Source of the DNA: JAUZPB01 sp037140715
Lineage (GTDB): Bacteria > Bacteroidota > Ignavibacteria > Ignavibacteriales > SURF-24
Direction: 5' to 3'
Assembly (NCBI GenBank): GCA_037140715.1
Contig: JBAXDX010000109.1
Location: forward strand, 1 to 7,872
Length of the DNA: 7,872 nt
Part shown: piece after piece, positions 4,337-7,872 of the stretch
Layout: every line of letters begins with the position of its first letter
Position numbering within the stretch: position 1 is the stretch's first letter
The notes under the pieces: model-generated
Database searches by the model: none
Told to the model about the DNA's origin: nothing
The model's input: the letters and a program-made list of their open reading frames with translations, nothing else
Program-made: the position numbers and the translations under genes

Positions 4337-5841
4337 TGAAAAAAATAATACTCGGACTGTTAAAGAAGAATTTTGAATTTATTAAGGACGGCTGGATAAT
4401 CGTTCTGATGAAATTATTTGACGGAAAGCTCTCGCGTTCACAGCTCTCGATTTTTGTCCAGAGTACGCTTGAATCAATAATGGAGATTATCAAAAAAACA
4501 GATTACTCCTCGGCAGATAATTATCTGATTGATATTTATAATCTAATCGAAAACGCCGACCTTAATCTTCTGCATGTAAGCGAGCTGTTCAACTCCGGAC
4601 ATCTGCCAATACTTCACTATCTCGACAGAGGCAATGATTCGGCTTACAACCCTGTAATTCTTGCCGATTTTGTGGAAGAAATAATCGAACAGCTTTTTGC
4701 CCGCTACAGTATGCTTCACCAGGAAACACAAATGAAGGAAATCGCCCAGGATAGAGACCGCCTGGCTTTAAAACTCGAAATTAACCAGCAATATCTTAAG
4801 AATATACTCCATACCTCTGATTCCGCGATTATGATTATCGACCAGAATGAGAAATTTATAGCATGGAATAAAGGAGCTGAGATTATTTTTGGTTATAAGG
4901 AATCAGAAGTAATCGGGCAGCCAGCTTCATTGCTTTTGCCAAAGGATGAAAAATATTTTAAGGAACTTGAGTTCATAAAGGATGAAACTCTGCTACACGG
5001 CTTTGTTAAGATTCAGGAGACCGAGCGCAAGACTAAGCTCGGCAAGACCGTCTCGGTTGAGCTGATAGTTACACAGTTGCCAAGCCAGGACGGCGAGTAC
5101 ATCGGGCGCTCGGTGATAATTAAGGATTTTACAGAAATGAAGAAGCTTCAGCAACAGATAGACCAGTCAGAGAAACTTGCCGTGATTGGACAGCTTGCCG
5201 CTGGCGTGGCTCATGAAATTGGCAACCCGCTGACAGCTATTTCCTCAATCGTGCAGATTCTTCAAAGGCGTTCTAAGGACAGTCTTTTTACCGAGCAGCT
5301 GGTTAATATCAAATTAAACATTGACCGCATCTCTAAAATTGTGCGCGAACTGGTTGATTTTTCCCGCCCGCCCGGGCATGAAAAGCAGTTGATACAAATT
5401 AACGATGTAATTAAAACTGCTCTCGGCATTGTAAAGTATGATAAGAGAGTTAAGAACGTCCGGTTCGAGACACAGCTTGACCTCCAAATGCCAGGCATCT
5501 ACATTGTGCCTGACCAGCTTCTGCAGGTTTTTATCAATATACTTTTTAACGGTCTTGATTCTATTAACGGAGAAGGCGCTATCGAGGTATTATCAAGACA
5601 TGGAAAAGACCATGTCTTTGTCGAATTTAAGGATTACGGCATTGGTATGGACAAAGAGACGATGTCGAAAATATTCGACCCGTTTTTTACCACTAAGGAA
5701 GTCGGCAAAGGCACCGGCTTGGGACTTTCGGTAAGTTACGGTATAATAAAAAAGTTTAAGGGAGATATACTCGTCAAGAGTAAAGTAAACCAGGGGAGCT
5801 GTTTTACAATAAAGCTTCCCATCTATCAGGATATCAATTAA
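4336..5841 (+). CDS. Soluble PAS-domain sensor histidine kinase (NtrB/AtoS-like)
   Basis: The product is 501 aa from ATG 4336, which shares one base with the reductase stop (TGATG). No Shine-Dalgarno is visible, so translation probably depends on re-initiation. Residues 1-130 form an unassigned helical N-terminal domain, loosely like RsbRD_N-type sensor inputs. A coiled-coil linker (about 130-155) and a PAS domain (about 155-265) follow. The HisKA region has the H-box HEIGNPL with phospho-acceptor His293. The ATPase domain shows the N-box (Asn401, Asn405), DYGIGMD (433-439), IFDPFFTTK (446-454) and GKGTGLGLS (457-465), so all catalytic motifs are intact. No membrane helix is evident, so it should sense a cytoplasmic signal. 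The adjacent sigma-54 response regulator is the obvious partner. What the PAS or N-terminal domain binds is unknown; redox or a lipid cue is a guess from context. Confidence 0.92.
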   Translation: MKKIILGLLKKNFEFIKDGWIIVLMKLFDGKLSRSQLSIFVQSTLESIMEIIKKTDYSSADNYLIDIYNLIENADLNLLHVSELFNSGHLPILHYLDRGNDSAYNPVILADFVEEIIEQLFARYSMLHQETQMKEIAQDRDRLALKLEINQQYLKNILHTSDSAIMIIDQNEKFIAWNKGAEIIFGYKESEVIGQPASLLLPKDEKYFKELEFIKDETLLHGFVKIQETERKTKLGKTVSVELIVTQLPSQDGEYIGRSVIIKDFTEMKKLQQQIDQSEKLAVIGQLAAGVAHEIGNPLTAISSIVQILQRRSKDSLFTEQLVNIKLNIDRISKIVRELVDFSRPPGHEKQLIQINDVIKTALGIVKYDKRVKNVRFETQLDLQMPGIYIVPDQLLQVFINILFNGLDSINGEGAIEVLSRHGKDHVFVEFKDYGIGMDKETMSKIFDPFFTTKEVGKGTGLGLSVSYGIIKKFKGDILVKSKVNQGSCFTIKLPIYQDIN

Positions 5842-5858
5842 GTAATGGAGAAAAGTTA

Positions 5859-7232
5859 ATGTCAGCAAGAATTTTAATTGTCGATGATGAGAAAGCTATA
5901 CGCGAATCACTTCAAATAGTACTGAAAGATGAAGGTTATAAAGCGGAAACAGCCGCCGATGGCGAAGAGGCGCTCGAAAAGTTGAAGACTGAGAATTACG
6001 ATGTAGTTCTAACGGATATTAAAATGCCAAAGATAGACGGCATGGAACTCCTGAGGAAAGCAGGGCATTTGTCTCCCGATACATTCTTTATTATCATGAC
6101 GGCCTATGCTTCAGTTAATACGGCAATCGAAGCGCTGAGAGAAGGAGCTTATGATTACTTTATCAAGCCGATTGAGTTTGACGATGTGCTGTTAAGATTA
6201 AAAAGACTTATTTCATATAGAAAACTCGCGGTTGAGAATAAATCCCTAAGGCAGAGACTTTCGGCGGAGATTGGTTTCCAAAATATAATTGGGCAAAGCG
6301 AACCGATGAAGCGCATCTTCGATCTTATTTCCCGCGTAGCACAAACCAACAGTAACGTTTTAGTAATTGGGAAAAGTGGCACAGGCAAGGAGCTTGTTGC
6401 AAAGGCTATACATTACAACGGTCCGAGAAAAGAACAGATGTTCCTGCCAGTGAACTGCGGTGCAATTTCAGAGAATCTGATAGAAAGCGAACTTTTCGGT
6501 CATAAGAAGGGCGCGTTTACCGGAGCTACGGAAGATAAGATGGGTTTATTTAAAGTCGCTGATGGCGGAACAATTTTCCTCGATGAGATTGGCGACCTAC
6601 CATTGAATCTTCAGGTTAAGCTGTTAAGGGTGCTTGAAGACAGGCAGTTTATTCCGGTTGGGGGGACAAGACCTGTTTCTACTAATGTCCGTATCATTGC
6701 CGCCACTAATCAAAATCTTTATGAAAAAACAAAGACAGGCGAATTCCGCGAGGATTTATACTACCGTCTTAATGTAGTTGAAATAAAACTCCCTTCGCTA
6801 AATGAAAAAAGAGACGACATACCGGTACTTGTAAACCACTTTATAGAGAAGTTCAGAGTCGAAATGGGACGTAAGATAGTCGGAGTTGATAATGAAACCA
6901 TGCGCCTGCTTATGGGGCATGACTGGAGGGGCGGTGTCCGCGAACTCGAGAATGTTATTGAACGAGCAATTATTTTTGCGCGCGAGGAAATTATCAACGT
7001 GCACGATTTGTCAGACTATCTTAAAGGAAATACATTCAACGATAACTTCCCGGACTCTCTTAAAGATGCACTTAAGACTTTCGAACGCGAGCATATCATA
7101 AAAACTATCAGAAAATATGATTACGATAAGGAAGAAGCCGCCAAGTCGCTCAATATCGGCTTGTCTTCTCTTTACCGTAAAATGGAGGAACTCAACATCC
7201 CGACTAAAGCGCCAAAGGAAGCCATGGAATAA
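5859..7232 (+). CDS. Sigma-54-dependent response regulator, NtrC/AtoC type
   Basis: The product is 457 aa. GGAG (5847-5850) lies 8 nt before ATG 5859, and 17 nt separate it from the kinase stop. The receiver domain (1-120) has Asp9 and Asp10, phospho-acceptor Asp53, Thr81 and Lys103. The AAA+ domain (about 142-375) has Walker A GKSGTGKE (171-178), the sigma-54 contact loop GAFTGA (218-223), Walker B TIFLDEIGD (238-246), sensor I AATNQN (281-286), arginine-finger region FREDLYYRLN (296-305) and sensor II WRGGVREL (356-363). A Fis-type helix-turn-helix ends the protein (about 403-447). It therefore activates sigma-54 promoters when phosphorylated. Two deviations are visible: Lys172 replaces the usual Glu in GESGTGKE, and WRGG replaces WPGN. 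Neither removes a known essential residue. Targets are unknown; no clear -24/-12 promoter was found in this window. Confidence 0.94.
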   Translation: MSARILIVDDEKAIRESLQIVLKDEGYKAETAADGEEALEKLKTENYDVVLTDIKMPKIDGMELLRKAGHLSPDTFFIIMTAYASVNTAIEALREGAYDYFIKPIEFDDVLLRLKRLISYRKLAVENKSLRQRLSAEIGFQNIIGQSEPMKRIFDLISRVAQTNSNVLVIGKSGTGKELVAKAIHYNGPRKEQMFLPVNCGAISENLIESELFGHKKGAFTGATEDKMGLFKVADGGTIFLDEIGDLPLNLQVKLLRVLEDRQFIPVGGTRPVSTNVRIIAATNQNLYEKTKTGEFREDLYYRLNVVEIKLPSLNEKRDDIPVLVNHFIEKFRVEMGRKIVGVDNETMRLLMGHDWRGGVRELENVIERAIIFAREEIINVHDLSDYLKGNTFNDNFPDSLKDALKTFEREHIIKTIRKYDYDKEEAAKSLNIGLSSLYRKMEELNIPTKAPKEAME

Positions 7233-7273
7233 ACTGGATATAGCTGATTCTCGGCTTGCGATAAAAATTTAAT

Positions 7274-7324
7274 GGTCTTTTGAGGAGTTGCCAGCTCGCT
7301 CAGAAACCAAGTAATCTTTTTTTT
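7274..7324 (+). terminator. Possible imperfect terminator after the response regulator
   Basis: GGTCTTTTGAG (7274-7284) can pair with CTCAGAAACC (7299-7308), giving ten pairs with one G-U and one bulged C; a smaller GAG/CTC pairing is possible inside. A run of eight T follows at 7317-7324, but 8 nt separate stem and T-run, so efficiency is uncertain. It would end the four-gene operon. Confidence 0.35.
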
Positions 7325-7326
7325 GA

Positions 7327-7357
7327 TTGAATTTAAATATTGACTTATATATATTTA
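7327..7357 (+). promoter_or_regulatory. Candidate promoter of rpmE
   Basis: TTG (7327-7329), a 20-bp spacer and TATATTTA (7350-7357) fit the TTG-N20-TAnnTTTG pattern except for the last base. A sigma-70-like TTGACT also occurs at 7340-7345 without a clear -10 partner. The ribosome site AGGA (7379-7382) lies 6 nt before ATG 7389. Confidence 0.4.
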
Positions 7358-7388
7358 CCGACAGAAATAATAACAAATAGGATTTGAA

Positions 7389-7598
7389 ATGAGAACTGGC
7401 ATCCATCCATCATATAAGAAATCAGTTGTAAGCTGTGTCTGTGGTAACACTTTCACTACGCGCTCAACGGCAGGCGATATTAAACTTGAAATATGCGCGA
7501 ACTGTCATCCGTTCTTTACTGGCAAGCAGAGACTTATGGACTCTACAGGCAGAGTTGAGAAATTCAATAGAAAATATGGCAAGCCAACCATAAAATAA
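7389..7598 (+). CDS. rpmE: 50S ribosomal protein L31, zinc-binding type A
   Basis: The 69-aa product has the L31 layout: MRTGIHPSYKKS at the start, CVCGN with Cys16 and Cys18, RSTAGD (25-30), CANCHPFFTGKQR with Cys36 and Cys39, then a basic tail with GRVEKFNRKYG. The four cysteines mark the zinc-containing C+ form, in contrast to the cysteine-less paralogue expressed under zinc starvation. Bacteria with both forms swap them to release zinc; only this one is in the window, and no Zur-like operator was recognised. Length is normal (about 70 aa in E. coli). AGGA 6 nt upstream supports the start. It stands alone between a candidate promoter and a strong terminator. Confidence 0.97.
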   Translation: MRTGIHPSYKKSVVSCVCGNTFTTRSTAGDIKLEICANCHPFFTGKQRLMDSTGRVEKFNRKYGKPTIK

Positions 7599-7614
7599 GG
7601 ACTTCTCTTTTACT

Positions 7615-7646
7615 AAGACGGGAAAGCTAAAACGTTCCCGTCTTTT
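7615..7646 (+). terminator. Intrinsic terminator of rpmE
   Basis: AAGACGGGAA (7615-7624) pairs perfectly with TTCCCGTCTT (7635-7644) around a 10-base loop; the transcript then ends in a four-T run at 7643-7646. It lies 17 bases after the rpmE stop. Confidence 0.88.
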
Positions 7647-7739
7647 ATCCTAAATCCCACATAGATTTTTCCCTGTCATCAATTCTCTTGTTCCATTGCA
7701 TTTTTATCTAATCCTAAGTGCCAGTATAACGTTTAATTA

Positions 7740-7759
7740 GAGTCTGCTGAAAAAGTCCC
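7740..7759. mobile_element. Sequence resembling an insertion-sequence terminus
   Basis: GAGTCTGCTGAAAAAGTCCC resembles the terminal inverted repeats of several DDE insertion sequences (IS1182/IS4-like types), recalled from general knowledge and not searched. If so, the element would extend to the right, past the window. The minus strand of 7760-7872 shows no clean transposase frame, so this is at best an IS scar or MITE end. Apart from it, 7647-7872 is AT-rich with no gene seen. Confidence 0.3.
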
Positions 7760-7872
7760 AAAGTCATAATAAACAATAAGATATGGAATAAAATAGTAAC
7801 ATCTCAATAAGTTAGGACAGAGGATAAAATATAGCAGTTAAATATATTAGTATTATGTATATTTGAGAAGCA

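Overview
This AT-rich chromosomal window probably comes from a bacterium of the Bacteroidota/Chlorobiota/Ignavibacteriota (FCB) branch. This is an inference. It rests on several TAnnTTTG-type boxes, the -7 element used by Bacteroidota-type sigma-A, in front of genes and a tRNA, and on protein families common in that branch. Genes also carry ordinary Shine-Dalgarno sites (GGAG, AAGGA), which fits Ignavibacteria-like members better than typical Bacteroides. No taxon can be named from the sequence alone.

Layout. Positions 1-482 contain no gene I can support. They hold a two-copy 42-bp tandem repeat at the left edge, a near-perfect AT-rich palindrome (173-200), a TTGC-rich quasi-palindrome (385-414) and a candidate promoter. 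Next come a small Trm112-family protein (483-698) and a GlcD-type FAD-linked oxidase (709-2193), ended by a strong bidirectional terminator. This terminator is shared with a convergent tRNA-Lys(CUU) on the minus strand (2247-2322), whose own promoter is well formed.

Positions 2358-2950 are a scrap yard that gene callers will probably leave blank. It holds a decayed plus-strand fragment resembling a nucleotidyltransferase (DIDLLIIS), cut at what looks like the terminus of an IS256-family element. Next is a minus-strand fragment that reads as the last 66 residues of an IS256/Mutator-type transposase. A 17-bp direct repeat suggests a second, more decayed copy. The only candidate promoter for the following operon lies at the edge of this scar.

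Positions 2971-7232 form a tight four-gene operon on the plus strand: a 2x[4Fe-4S] ferredoxin, a geranylgeranyl reductase (GGR)-family flavoprotein overlapping it by 17 nt, a soluble PAS histidine kinase starting in the reductase stop codon (TGATG), and a sigma-54-dependent NtrC-type response regulator 17 nt further on. The ferredoxin is a plausible electron donor for the reductase. The kinase/regulator pair sits in the same transcript, so redox or prenyl-lipid metabolism may be tied to a two-component switch. This is the most interesting unit in the window.

A type-A (zinc-ligand-bearing) ribosomal protein L31 gene (rpmE, 7389-7598) follows with its own candidate promoter and a clear terminator. 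The last 230 bases have no gene, but carry a sequence resembling an insertion-sequence end at 7740-7759.
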